A stretch of 49,934 nucleotides of DNA from Akkermansia sp. (GTDB lineage Bacteria > Verrucomicrobiota > Verrucomicrobiia > Verrucomicrobiales > Akkermansiaceae), in assembly GCA_017471985.1 (NCBI GenBank), contig JAFURE010000002.1, positions 1-49,934 of the forward strand. Direction: 5' to 3'. Below, piece by piece: positions 8,968 to 17,196 of this stretch; within the stretch, counting starts at the first letter, position 1, and each line of letters opens with the position of its first letter. The position numbers were made by a program, and so were the translations under genes. The notes beneath the pieces are model-generated. The model searched no databases and was not told where the DNA came from. It saw only the letters and a program-made list of their open reading frames with translations.

Positions 8968-9423
8968 TCAGAGTTCGAGGGTGGCGGGGGCATCAGCCGG
9001 GGGCATGGGGCGATGGCCGCGCTTGCCTTTGGGGCCGCGGCGTTCATGGCGCTGTTTTTTGGCGGCCTCTTTTTCCTCGTCGCTCAGCTTTCCGTCTTTG
9101 TCAGTGTCAAACTTTTCCATGAAGTTCTTGCGGAACTCCTCACGGCGCTCCTGGCGTTTCTCATTGCGCTCTTCACGGATTTTTTTGACGGAGGCTTTCA
9201 TTTCGTTGCGCTCCTGCTCATCAAGCTTGCCGTCCTTGTTAGCGTCGAACTTTTCGAGCATACGCTGATGCTTGTCAGGGCGGCCCTTGCGGTCGGGCAT
9301 TTGTCCACGGGCTCCCCAGTGAGGGGACTGCTGGGCAGGATTGGGCTGCGGTTGCACATCCTGCTGTGCCAGGGCAGGAAGAGCGGCGATAAGCGCCACG
9401 ATAAGTGTATTCTTCGTAAGCAT
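8968..9423 (-). CDS. Exported EF-hand protein
   Basis: A 151-residue protein with a signal peptide (MLTKNTLIVALIAALPALAQ, probable cleavage after ALA). Two EF-hand loops follow: DANKDGKLDEQE near residues 60-71 and DTDKDGKLSDEE near 101-112, each with the Asp/Asn and Glu positions expected for calcium. The sequence between and after them is helical and very basic (ERNEMKASVKKIREERNEK, KKQRHERRGPKGKRGHR). It should act in the periplasm or outside the cell, with calcium binding predicted from the loops only. It is a paralogue of the next gene, which shares the leader and the paired EF-hands. A palindrome GGGCGCTTAACGCCC at 9448-9462 lies just upstream of a possible -10 (TAATAT, read leftward, at 9440-9445) and could be an operator. 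Confidence 0.85.
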   Translation of the reverse strand: MLTKNTLIVALIAALPALAQQDVQPQPNPAQQSPHWGARGQMPDRKGRPDKHQRMLEKFDANKDGKLDEQERNEMKASVKKIREERNEKRQERREEFRKNFMEKFDTDKDGKLSDEEKEAAKKQRHERRGPKGKRGHRPMPPADAPATLEL

Positions 9424-9547
9424 ACTGTGAGTGTGTTCTATATTATCGGGCGCTTAACGCCCCTCACTTATAAGAACGGATTTCGTTGCTGTTTTCTACA
9501 GCGAAAATTAACTTTTTTGCAGATTATCAGTCTGTAACGACTTGTGC

Positions 9548-9584
9548 TAAAAAAAAGAGGAGGAACTCCGGGTGGAGTTCCTCC
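9548..9584 (-). terminator. Terminator of the EF-hand/tandem-repeat gene
   Basis: A perfect 11-bp stem (GGAGGAACTCC at 9559-9569, GGAGTTCCTCC at 9574-9584) with a 4-nt loop. Read leftward it is followed by CTCTTTTTTTT, a classic Rho-independent terminator. Confidence 0.9.
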
Positions 9585-9608
9585 ATGAAATACTTACTGA
9601 GTCAGGGC

Positions 9609-10673
9609 TTATTTGCCGCAGCCGCAGTTGCACTTGCAACCCTGGGGCTGGAAGCCGCGGAACTGGGGAGCCATGGGGCGACGACCCTCGCGGTTGAAAC
9701 CGCACTTGGGACCCTGGGGACGGAAGCCGCGGAACTGGGGAGCCATGGGGCGACGACCCTCACGGTTCATACCGCACTTGGGACCCTGGGGACGGAAGCC
9801 ACGGAACTGGGGAGCCATGGGGCGACGACCCTCACGGTTGAAACCGCACTTGGGACCCTCGGGGCGGAAGCCACGGAACTGGGGAGCCATGGGGCGACGA
9901 CCCTCACGGTTCATACCGCACTTGGGACCCTCGGGGCGGAAGCCACGGAACTGGGGAGCCATGGGGCGACGACCCTCACGGTTGAAACCGCACTTGGGAG
10001 CCTGATGACGGCAACCACGGAACTGGGGAGCCATGGGGCGACGACCCTCACGGTTGAAACCGCACTTGGGACCCTCGGGGCGCTGACCACGGAACTGGGG
10101 AGCCATGGGGCGACGACCCTCGCGGTTCATACCGCACTTGGGACCCTCGGGGCGCTGACCATGGAAACCATGACCCTTGTGATGACGCTTGCCGTGGAAC
10201 TTGTGGCCCTTGCCCTCACCACGCTTGCCGTGGAAACCGTGGCCCTTGTGATGGCGCTTGCCGTGGAACTTGTGACCCTTGCGCTCACCACGCTTGCCGT
10301 CGAACTTGTGGCCCTTGCGCTGACCGCGCTTCTGGAAAGCAGCCTTTACAGCTTTCTGCTCTTCCTCATCAATCTTACCATCCTTGTTGGCGTCGAACTT
10401 GTTCATGAACTCGGCCTTGAAGTGCTCCTTCACGGCCTTCTTCTCATTGTCGTCAATCTTGCCATCCTTGTCGGCATCGAACTTGGCCATGAAAGCAGCC
10501 TTGCGGGCCTCCATAGCGGCCTTGCGATCCTTCTTGGGAGCGGCCTGAGGAGCAGGGGCAACGGGAACGGCGGGAACGGCCTGAGGAGCAGGAGCCGGAG
10601 CGGCCTGCGGCTGAGCTTCCTGAGCGAAGACCGGCAGAGCGGCTACGAGGGCGATGATGAGTGATTTCTTCAT
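9609..10673 (-). CDS. Exported EF-hand protein with His-rich region and seven 24-residue repeats
   Basis: A 354-residue protein. Its parts in order are: a signal peptide (MKKSLIIALVAALPVFAQ); an Ala/Pro-rich linker (19-48); two EF-hand loops, DADKDGKIDDNE (66-77) and DANKDGKIDEEE (94-105); a basic His-rich region built of KGHKFHGKR and HHKGHGFHG units (117-171); seven copies of a 24-residue unit of the form GFRPEGPKCGxNREGRRPMAPQFR (172-339); and a Cys-rich tail CKCNCGCGK. Position x alternates mostly between Met and Phe. The start at 10673 gives the signal peptide; a longer reading to 10745 only adds residues without leader character. Calcium binding is expected from the EF-hands. His and Cys suggest binding of another metal or cross-linking at the surface, which is inference. 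It is a paralogue of the EF-hand gene at 8968-9423. Confidence 0.85.
   Translation of the reverse strand: MKKSLIIALVAALPVFAQEAQPQAAPAPAPQAVPAVPVAPAPQAAPKKDRKAAMEARKAAFMAKFDADKDGKIDDNEKKAVKEHFKAEFMNKFDANKDGKIDEEEQKAVKAAFQKRGQRKGHKFDGKRGERKGHKFHGKRHHKGHGFHGKRGEGKGHKFHGKRHHKGHGFHGQRPEGPKCGMNREGRRPMAPQFRGQRPEGPKCGFNREGRRPMAPQFRGCRHQAPKCGFNREGRRPMAPQFRGFRPEGPKCGMNREGRRPMAPQFRGFRPEGPKCGFNREGRRPMAPQFRGFRPQGPKCGMNREGRRPMAPQFRGFRPQGPKCGFNREGRRPMAPQFRGFQPQGCKCNCGCGK
9657..10160. repeat. 72-bp tandem repeat, 7 copies, inside the EF-hand gene
   Basis: Seven in-frame 72-bp units encode the 24-residue repeats. Units are nearly identical in DNA, with most variation in the QRP/FRP, PEG/PQG and Met/Phe codons. 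Strong similarity at DNA level suggests recent expansion or ongoing gene conversion and predicts copy-number variation between strains. The repeats leave long open frames on the opposite strand that I do not regard as genes. Confidence 0.92.
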
Positions 10674-10888
10674 AATCTGATTTTTGTTTGCAGTTAAGAG
10701 TTTTTTGAGCCTTGCGGGCTGCTTACATGGGGTAGAACGTAACATGCTACAAAAAATCTACAGAAAAAAATAAAAAAAATACTAACAGAAATGAAAGTGT
10801 GTTGTTATTTTGAGGTCGTAGAAGAGCAAAATAAATGAGGGGAAGCGGCATACGACGCCTCTATGTCTGGCATGAGCTCACTTGGCGC

Positions 10889-10917
10889 TTGTCATCGGGG
10901 AAAACTGAGAGTATGAT
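10889..10917 (+). promoter_or_regulatory. leuB promoter, near-leaderless
   Basis: TTGTCA at 10889-10894, a 17-bp spacer, and TATGAT at 10912-10917. The expected +1 is near 10924, about 4 nt before the ATG at 10928. Upstream in-frame ATGs at 10835, 10913 and 10916 lie before the expected transcript start. Confidence 0.8.
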
Positions 10918-10927
10918 GGGGGCAGAC

Positions 10928-12022
10928 ATGAATACATACAAGATTGCAGTTCTGGCGGGTGACGGTATCGGTCCCGAGGTTATGGAGCAGGCATTGCGCG
11001 TGCTGGATGCCGTTGAGGCGAAGTTCGGTTTTACCACTGAGCGTAGTGCGTGCTATGTGGGTGGTGCGGGTATTGATAACTGCGGCAAGGCTCTGCCGGC
11101 CGAGACTCTGGCAGCCTGCGAGGCGGCGGATGCCATATTGTTCGGCTCTGTGGGTGGCCCGAAGTGGGATACGCTGCCGCCCGATGAGCGCCCTGAGCGC
11201 GGTGCGCTGCTGCCCCTGCGCCGTCATTTCAAGCTGTATGCCAACCTGCGCCCCGGTATCTGTCTGCCTGAGCTGGTGGATGCCTCGCCCATCAAGAACA
11301 GCATCATCCCGCAGGGCTTCGACATCCTCTGCGTGCGTGAGCTGACCGGCGGTATGTACTTCGGTGAGCCCAAGTTCTACGGTGAGCGCGATGGCGAGAT
11401 CGTGGCTCTCGATACCCTGTTCTACAAGAAGAGTGAGGTGGAGCGCATAGCTCACGTGGCATTCGAGGCTGCCCGCGGTCGCAGTGGCCGCCTGTGCAGC
11501 GTGGACAAGGCTAACGTGCTGGCCTCGTCGGTCATGTGGCGCGAGGTGATGAACGAGATTGCTCCGCAGTACCCCGATGTACAGCTCACCCACATGTATG
11601 TGGACAACGCTGCCATGCAGCTGGTGCGCAACCCCAACCAGTTCGATGTGATGGTGACTGAGAACACCTTCGGTGATATTCTGACCGATGAAATGGCTAT
11701 TGTGTGCGGCTCGCTGGGTATGCTGCCCAGTGCCTCCCTCTGCAAGAACGGTGAGAGCACCTTCGGCTTGTATGAGCCCTCGGGCGGTTCTGCCCCCGAT
11801 ATCGCAGGGCAGGGGATTGCTAACCCGATTGCTCAGATTCTTTCCATGGCCATGATGCTGCGCTACTCCTGCCACGAGACCGCTGCTGCCGATGCCGTGG
11901 AGGCCGCTGTGCGCTCTGTGATTGCCGCCGGCTACCGTACCGGCGACCTGAGCACCGGTGCTGAGGGCGAAATCCGCGTGGGTACCGCCGGCATGGGCGA
12001 CGCCATTATCGCCGCTCTCTGA
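10928..12022 (+). CDS. leuB: 3-isopropylmalate dehydrogenase
   Basis: A 364-residue NAD-dependent beta-decarboxylating dehydrogenase of leucine synthesis, turning 3-isopropylmalate into 2-oxoisocaproate. The N-terminal nucleotide-fold start is [16 protein letters not shown]. The substrate-binding stretch is [10 protein letters not shown], followed by [13 protein letters not shown]. The family signature is [27 protein letters not shown], and [18 protein letters not shown] lies near the C-terminus. The ATG at 10928 is chosen because it is directly downstream of a strong promoter and begins the conserved domain. The gene stands alone here, without leuA, leuC or leuD. A hairpin terminator follows at 12045-12073. 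Confidence 0.96.
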   Translation: MNTYKIAVLAGDGIGPEVMEQALRVLDAVEAKFGFTTERSACYVGGAGIDNCGKALPAETLAACEAADAILFGSVGGPKWDTLPPDERPERGALLPLRRHFKLYANLRPGICLPELVDASPIKNSIIPQGFDILCVRELTGGMYFGEPKFYGERDGEIVALDTLFYKKSEVERIAHVAFEAARGRSGRLCSVDKANVLASSVMWREVMNEIAPQYPDVQLTHMYVDNAAMQLVRNPNQFDVMVTENTFGDILTDEMAIVCGSLGMLPSASLCKNGESTFGLYEPSGGSAPDIAGQGIANPIAQILSMAMMLRYSCHETAAADAVEAAVRSVIAAGYRTGDLSTGAEGEIRVGTAGMGDAIIAAL

Positions 12023-12044
12023 TAACGCTTTCAGAAATAGCAGG

Positions 12045-12080
12045 AAGGGCAATCCGGGTACCGGGTTGCCCTTCTTACAT
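12045..12080 (+). terminator. Terminator of leuB
   Basis: AAGGGCAATCCGG at 12045-12057 pairs with CCGGGTTGCCCTT at 12061-12073 (one T.G wobble, 3-nt loop), followed by CTTACATTTTAC. It is 22 bp after the leuB stop. Confidence 0.75.
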
Positions 12081-12089
12081 TTTACTTTA

Positions 12090-12570
12090 CACGGGAAAAG
12101 GGCAATTTGTAGAAGTACGAGGGACGAATTTATGAGTTCCCGGCTTCGCGTCAGCCCTTTCGGGCTGCTTGCTACGCCGTGGCAGGCCGCGGGCTTTGCC
12201 CGCCGAATATCAGAACCCGCGCTTGCGCGGGTGGTATATGGTAGCCGGGCGGCGTACCTGTCTCGGCGTAGCCCCACAGGGGCGAAGACGGAAGCCCCCG
12301 GTCAGCAATGGAAAATATATTGGAACCCGCACAGGGTGCGGGTGGCATAAACGGTGGCTCTGATATAATGCGGTGAATACATGGCACCATTTTGTATCAA
12401 CGGTTTATGCCACCCACACAAGTGTGGGTTCTCATAGTTTTTATCGGTTGACATGGGGCTTAAGCCCCATGCTCTCATATGTCACCCGCGCAAGCGCGGG
12501 TTTTAAAGTATGGCTCCCGTCTTCGGCTTCGCCTGGGGGCTTCTCGTTGATACGCCCACCTTGAACGCCG
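12090..12570. repeat. Dispersed mosaic repeat, copy C, with ACCCGC-type hairpins
   Basis: This is the left part of an 836-bp gene-free stretch between the convergent leuB and mnmG genes. It carries hairpins of one design, ACCCGCNC-(2-3 nt)-GNGCGGGT: 12215-12232, 12325-12343, 12412-12429 and 12484-12501, each with a different middle. There is also a perfect palindrome ATGGGGCTTAAGCCCCAT at 12453-12470, plus smaller hairpins at 12152-12166 (CAGCCC/GGGCTG) and near 12190. Exact 18-bp inverted matches to copy B lie at 12174-12191 and 12535-12552. It resembles REP/BIME arrays found in convergent intergenic DNA; no transposase gene is present. Confidence 0.7.
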
Positions 12571-12639
12571 AGGCAGGCGCCGTTGGCTCGCTCCCCTACA
12601 AACATCAATTTGCTGCACTGCGAGCTTGCGAGCCGAATG

Positions 12640-12675
12640 TTCAATTTCAAAATCCAAAATTCAAAATCCAACTTT
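12640..12675. repeat. AT-rich direct repeat
   Basis: The 12-mer TTCAAAATCCAA occurs twice in direct orientation in an AT-rich stretch between the hairpin mosaic and the hairpin array. It breaks sharply with the surrounding GC-rich sequence. No function is apparent. Confidence 0.45.
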
Positions 12676-12679
12676 TCAA

Positions 12680-12789
12680 CGGCCTTCGGCCGAGTGAAAA
12701 GCGGGCTTTGCCCGCGGTGAAGAACCGTGCTGCGCACGGTGGTGAAGAATGCGCTGCGCGCATGGTGAAGACCAAGGCTGACGCCTTGG
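12680..12789. repeat. Array of five hairpins joined by a GGTGAAGA-type linker
   Basis: Five successive short hairpins have different stems: GGCCttcGGCC (12681-12691), GCGGGCtttGCCCGC (12701-12715), CCGTGCtgcGCACGG (12725-12739), TGCGCtgcGCGCA (12750-12762) and CCAAGGCtgacGCCTTGG (12772-12789). The linkers are nearly constant: GAGTGAAAA, GGTGAAGAA, TGGTGAAGAA and TGGTGAAGA. The period is about 23-25 bp. Stems vary while linkers and the 3-4 nt loops stay, so structure seems to be kept. It lies about 70 bp beyond the mnmG stop on that transcript and downstream of leuB on the other strand. Confidence 0.75.
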
Positions 12790-12858
12790 GGATAGGTGGT
12801 CAAACTCCAATTTTACTGTCAAAATAGATCTAAACCTCTATTTGTTCCAACGCATGTT

Positions 12859-14706
12859 TTACTTTTTGAGCCAGACCAGCAGCAGTGCAATGTCTGCCGG
12901 GGTGATACCGGGTATGCGCGAGGCCTGCCCGATGGTGCCGGGGCGTATGCGGCTCAGGCGCTGGCGAGCCTCGGTTTTCATGGCGGGAATGGCATCGTAG
13001 TCGATATCGGCGGGTATGCGCTTGTCCTCCTGCCGCTGTATGCGCTCAGCAGTCACGCGCATGCGGTCGATATGGCCGGCGTAGACGACCTCGATAGCGA
13101 TAGGTTCCCACAGGTCAGCGGGGAAGGTGGATTGTAAATCAGCGGGCAGGTTTTGCCATTCATTGCCGGGGCGACGCAGCCAGAGGTTGAGGTTCACCCC
13201 GGGTTCCACCTTGATGCGGTTGGTGAGCTCCACTCCCTGCTGAATGGCGCGCAGGCGCTCAGCGGCGGCGGCTCCGCGCTCCGGTGAGAGCAGCCCCAGC
13301 TTGGCAGCCAGCGGGGAAAGGCGCAGGTCAGCGTTGTCCTGCCGCAGCAGCAGGCGCATTTCTGCACGGCTGGTGAACATGCGGTAGGGTTCATCGGTGC
13401 CGCGGGTCACGAGGTCATCGACCATGACACCCAGATAGGCCTGGTCGCGGCGCAGAATGAGCGGTTGCCGCCCTTGCAGGGCCAGCATGGCATTGGCTCC
13501 TGCCAGTAGCCCTTGGCCGGCTGCCTCCTCGTAGCCGCTGGTGCCGTTAATCTGCCCGGCAAAGTACAGGCCGCGCACGCGCTTGGTTTCGAGGGTGGGG
13601 TGCAGCTCGGTCGGGGGCACAAAGTCGTACTCCACGGCATAGCCGGGGCGTATGAGCTCGGCATGTTCCAGCCCGGGTATGCTGTGTACGATATCCTGCT
13701 GCACCGAGAAGGGCAGGCTGGAGGACAGGCCGTTGAGGTAATACTCATCGGTACTGCGGCCCTCGGGTTCGATGAATATCTGGTGGCGTTCCTTTTCGGC
13801 AAAGCGCACGACCTTATCCTCAATACTGGGGCAGTAGCGGGGGCCGGTGCCCTCAATCACGCCGCCGAACAGGGGGCTGTACTGCAGATTGGTGCGTATG
13901 ATGTCGTGTGTGCGCTCATTGGTGTAGGTGGAGCCGCAGGCCATTTGCCGCAGCTCAAAGTCAGAATCGGCCAGGTAGTTGAGCGTGCAATGGGGCTCGG
14001 TGGCGCGGCTCAGCACCTCGCGTGAGATATTGCTGAAGAGGGGTGGCGGTTCATCGCCCGGCTGCATTTCCAGGGAACCGAAGTCGATGGTGCTGCCCTT
14101 GATGCGCGGGGAGGTACCGGTCTTGAAGCGCGCAAGCGGGAAACCCAGTTTTGCCAGACAGGCCGATATACCCGTGGCTGCAGCACCCAGTCGCCCGCCG
14201 GGCAGGTGGTCCATGCCCACGTGCAGCAGACCTCGCATGAAGGTGCCGCTGCACAGCACTACGGCGCGGGCCGCTATCTTCTGTCCCCAAGTGGTGGTTA
14301 CACCGGTTACCCGGCCGTTGTCTGTTACGATTTCCGCGGCATCCCCCTGCACAAGCTGCACACCGGGGGCTGTTTCCATAACCCATTTCATGCGGGCTCG
14401 GTAGGCGAGTTTGTCGCACTGGGCACGGGGGGCGCGCACGCTGGGTCCCTTGCTGGCGTTGAGCATGCGGAACTGGATGGCTGTGGCATCTGTATTGAGC
14501 CCCATGGCGCCACCGAGGGCATCGATTTCGCGCACGATATGCCCCTTGGCCAAACCGCCGATGGCCGGGTTACAGCTCATCTGGCCTATGGAGTCGAGGT
14601 CGTGGGTGATGAATGCTACACGGCCACCCAGGCGAGCGGCTGCGAGGGCGGCCTCAATTCCGGCGTGTCCGCCGCCGATAACGGCTATGTCGAATGTCTG
14701 GGACAT
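12859..14706 (-). CDS. mnmG: tRNA uridine-5-carboxymethylaminomethyl modification enzyme MnmG (GidA)
   Basis: A 615-residue FAD enzyme that, with MnmE, installs the cmnm5 group on wobble uridine of certain tRNAs in the cytosol. The FAD-binding loop is [12 protein letters not shown] (residues 9-20). The conserved [23 protein letters not shown] follows near residues 45-67. Other family stretches are [24 protein letters not shown] and [20 protein letters not shown]. The C-terminal helical region ([43 protein letters not shown]) is the MnmE/tRNA-binding part. The length is typical. It is the last gene of the long leftward cell-wall operon, 19 bp after the ankyrin gene. mnmE is not in the window. 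Confidence 0.97.
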   Translation of the reverse strand: MSQTFDIAVIGGGHAGIEAALAAARLGGRVAFITHDLDSIGQMSCNPAIGGLAKGHIVREIDALGGAMGLNTDATAIQFRMLNASKGPSVRAPRAQCDKLAYRARMKWVMETAPGVQLVQGDAAEIVTDNGRVTGVTTTWGQKIAARAVVLCSGTFMRGLLHVGMDHLPGGRLGAAATGISACLAKLGFPLARFKTGTSPRIKGSTIDFGSLEMQPGDEPPPLFSNISREVLSRATEPHCTLNYLADSDFELRQMACGSTYTNERTHDIIRTNLQYSPLFGGVIEGTGPRYCPSIEDKVVRFAEKERHQIFIEPEGRSTDEYYLNGLSSSLPFSVQQDIVHSIPGLEHAELIRPGYAVEYDFVPPTELHPTLETKRVRGLYFAGQINGTSGYEEAAGQGLLAGANAMLALQGRQPLILRRDQAYLGVMVDDLVTRGTDEPYRMFTSRAEMRLLLRQDNADLRLSPLAAKLGLLSPERGAAAAERLRAIQQGVELTNRIKVEPGVNLNLWLRRPGNEWQNLPADLQSTFPADLWEPIAIEVVYAGHIDRMRVTAERIQRQEDKRIPADIDYDAIPAMKTEARQRLSRIRPGTIGQASRIPGITPADIALLLVWLKK

Positions 14707-14725
14707 GGGAAAACGGGTTCAGATA

Positions 14726-17185
14726 TTACAGGGAGAGATTGGCTTCGGCTATCATCAGCAATCGGGCACATTCTGTGTGGCCATTCATTCTGGCATAGTT
14801 CAGCGGGGTGTTGTTGCTCATATCCTTCAGGTAGGGGGTGGCATGGGCATTCAGCAGTACTTTCACTGTATTGATATCTCCGTTTGCTGCCGCGGCATGA
14901 AGGGCAGTGCGCCCGGTGTTGTTCCTGTAATTGACCATGGCGCCGGCCTTGAGGAGCAACTGGGCACAGTATGCTTGGCTATGTGCGGCGGCTATGATGA
15001 GCGCTGTTTCGTTGTTTCGGTCTTTCCGGTCTACAGCTACGTTTGCTTTCAGCAGTAATTGCAGGCACTCCGCATGTCCCAACTTGGCTGCCAGGTGCAG
15101 CAGCGGGTGCGAATCGGTCGGGTTGGCACCCTTATTGAGCAGAGCCTGAGTGCAGAGGTGGTGGTTTTTCTGGACGCTCCAGTACAGCAGACTGCGCCCG
15201 CTGTTGTCAACTTCGTTCGGGTCGCAACCCTTGTCGAGCAGAAGTCGTACACACTCTGTATGCCCGTTGACGCAGGCACCGTAAAGAGGGCTCTGGCGTT
15301 TGTCTGATGTCGGCAGGGTTGCTCCGTTGTTGAGGAGAGCCCGCAAGCAGTTTGTATAGCCGCTTTCTGCAGCTTCGTGCAGCAATGTAGTGCCGTCTGC
15401 TCTTTCCTCATTCGGGTTTGCGCCGGCATCCAGCAGTGCAATCATACATTCCGGGCGGTTTGCCAGTATGGCCGCATGAAGGGCGCTTTCCTCGAGTTCC
15501 TCCGATTGCTGAACATCTGCTCCTGCTCTGATAAGAGTGAGCAAGGTTTGCATGCTCCCTTCCCTGACGGTGTCAATCATGACCTTTGTGTAGTTTTCGG
15601 GCATGATACGCCGCTTGCTCAGCTCGGTGGCTGCGTGGAGCATATCGGCACATTTTGTGTGGCTGTTATGCTGAGCTACTTCTTCAGGGGTATGTCCGGG
15701 GGAATTCCGGCTCAGGAAATCAGCTCCTGCTGCCATCAGCAAGCGCAGGCATTGATGGTGCCCGCCCGCAGCTGCGGCGTGAACAACTCCATCGCCGTTT
15801 TCTGTGCTTGCTGCAATGCTGGCTCCCGCAGCCAGGAGCGGCGCGATGACGAAGCTGCTGCCCTCTTGTGCTGCTGCCAGCAGGGGAGTAAGGCCCTTTT
15901 CATTGCGGGCGTTAACATTGGTTCCCGCCTGTAACAGGAGTGTTACCAATTCAGGGTTCCCCTCAATGATTGCCTGAAAGAGTGCAGATTCGTATTTGTC
16001 TTGGATTCCTCGTTGTCGCAGCGTGGCGATAGCCAGAATTCTGAGGATGTCGGAACATTCTGTTCCGTGGAGTTGTATGGCCGTTTGTCCTTCCGAATTG
16101 ACAGCGGTTACATCGACCCCGTGAGTTATTAATTTTTGTATGAGTGAGGCGTCATCGCAGTAGATTGCCTGGTGCAGTGCCGTCTGGCCATCCGGGCCGA
16201 TGACCAGGGCGTTCGCCCCTTTGTCGAGTAGATAATGCGCACAATCCGGGTGGTTATTCTTAAGTGATATGAGCAGGGGTGTCCAGCCGGTTGCTGATTT
16301 GATTTCCGGGTCAGCTCCCCCTTCCAACAGGGGGGGGACACAGGCAGAGTAGTCTGAATTGCAGGCTATGAAAAGCGCCGTTTGGCCGTTCCTGTTAACG
16401 GCGTCAATGGGGGCGCCGGCCTTTATCAATTCCTTTACGCAGTCGGTACGACCATATTCGCATGCTCTGTGCAGCGGGCTATCGCCTGCGGTGGAAATGA
16501 CATCAGCTCGGGCTCCTGCAGCCAGTAATTGCTGCAGGATAGCGAGGTTGCCGTTTTTTGCTGCAATGAAGAGCGCCGTTTCTCCATTGGCTGTAGCGTG
16601 CACATCTGCACCCGCCTGCAGGAGCATGGCTACAGATTCCGTACTGTCGGAACCTGTGGCAATATGGAGGGGTGAGAGCTTATCTGTTTCCTGAGTGTTT
16701 GGTGATGCTCCTGCTGCCAGTAGCAACTTTATGCATTTCGGTTTATTGGCCTTTGTAGCTTCGCCCAGGGCAGTGATATTGCTCTTATCTGTTTTATGTG
16801 GGTCGGCGCCGTTGTCCAGCAGCAGCTGTACACAATCGCTATGCCCGCCCATTGCCGCCAGGTGCAGCGCAGTGTGGCCGTATGAGGCAACGGTGTGGAT
16901 GTTGGCTCCGGCTTCGATGGATTGGCGCAGAAGTTCCGTATTGCCCTTTTCCGCTGCTTGCAGCAACTGTTCATCGGCAGGTGAACTTTCACGCCCTAGT
17001 TGATGCATTAACTGCGGTTGAGCTGCATTGGTTGCAGGCTTTTCGGTTCGGTGGGTATTGCTTGTCGGACGCTGAGGGTGCGGGGCTGAGCTTGGCAGGT
17101 ACAGGAATGCCACCCCGGTTATAGCCAGCGTGCCTATACTGAGAATGACGATGTTGAGTGCAATTCTGGTGGAGCGATAGCGCAT
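14726..17185 (-). CDS. Large ankyrin-repeat protein with N-terminal membrane anchor
   Basis: An 819-residue protein. Residues 10-32 are a hydrophobic anchor or signal segment, followed by a Pro/Asn/Thr-rich stretch to about residue 65. About twenty ankyrin repeats then run to the C-terminus, seen in repeated patterns such as GHTALHLAAMGGHSDCVQLL, LLDNGADP and NGHTECVRLL. Two repeats around residues 375-400 and 520-545 are irregular. Ankyrin solenoids bind proteins. With the anchor N-terminal and the repeats following a type II or exported topology, the solenoid is expected in the periplasm. The gene lies 11 bp after murG and 19 bp before mnmG within the cell-wall operon, so co-expression with murein synthesis is likely, but no function is known. 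It is unrelated in layout to the three smaller ankyrin genes at 40-43.5 kb. Confidence 0.88.
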   Translation of the reverse strand: MRYRSTRIALNIVILSIGTLAITGVAFLYLPSSAPHPQRPTSNTHRTEKPATNAAQPQLMHQLGRESSPADEQLLQAAEKGNTELLRQSIEAGANIHTVASYGHTALHLAAMGGHSDCVQLLLDNGADPHKTDKSNITALGEATKANKPKCIKLLLAAGASPNTQETDKLSPLHIATGSDSTESVAMLLQAGADVHATANGETALFIAAKNGNLAILQQLLAAGARADVISTAGDSPLHRACEYGRTDCVKELIKAGAPIDAVNRNGQTALFIACNSDYSACVPPLLEGGADPEIKSATGWTPLLISLKNNHPDCAHYLLDKGANALVIGPDGQTALHQAIYCDDASLIQKLITHGVDVTAVNSEGQTAIQLHGTECSDILRILAIATLRQRGIQDKYESALFQAIIEGNPELVTLLLQAGTNVNARNEKGLTPLLAAAQEGSSFVIAPLLAAGASIAASTENGDGVVHAAAAGGHHQCLRLLMAAGADFLSRNSPGHTPEEVAQHNSHTKCADMLHAATELSKRRIMPENYTKVMIDTVREGSMQTLLTLIRAGADVQQSEELEESALHAAILANRPECMIALLDAGANPNEERADGTTLLHEAAESGYTNCLRALLNNGATLPTSDKRQSPLYGACVNGHTECVRLLLDKGCDPNEVDNSGRSLLYWSVQKNHHLCTQALLNKGANPTDSHPLLHLAAKLGHAECLQLLLKANVAVDRKDRNNETALIIAAAHSQAYCAQLLLKAGAMVNYRNNTGRTALHAAAANGDINTVKVLLNAHATPYLKDMSNNTPLNYARMNGHTECARLLMIAEANLSL

Positions 17186-17196
17186 GAAGCGATATG

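Noticed and set aside
9486..10664. 392-codon + strand frame with LGSHGATTL repeats
   Set aside because: Complement of the 72-bp tandem repeat. A repeat whose length is a multiple of three leaves other frames open. The - strand frame has signal peptide and EF-hands, so it is the gene.
10892..12277. 461-codon - strand frame opposite leuB
   Set aside because: Shadow of leuB that also runs through the terminator and repeats.
12680..12789. CRISPR array
   Set aside because: The constant part is only 8-10 nt, the variable parts are self-complementary, and the period is about 24 bp; there are no cas genes.
12510..12827. 105-codon frame over the hairpin array
   Set aside because: Made of palindromic repeat sequence, with no codon bias or homology.
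12090..12858. Remnant insertion sequence with transposase
   Set aside because: No transposase motif in any frame; only hairpins and short repeats.
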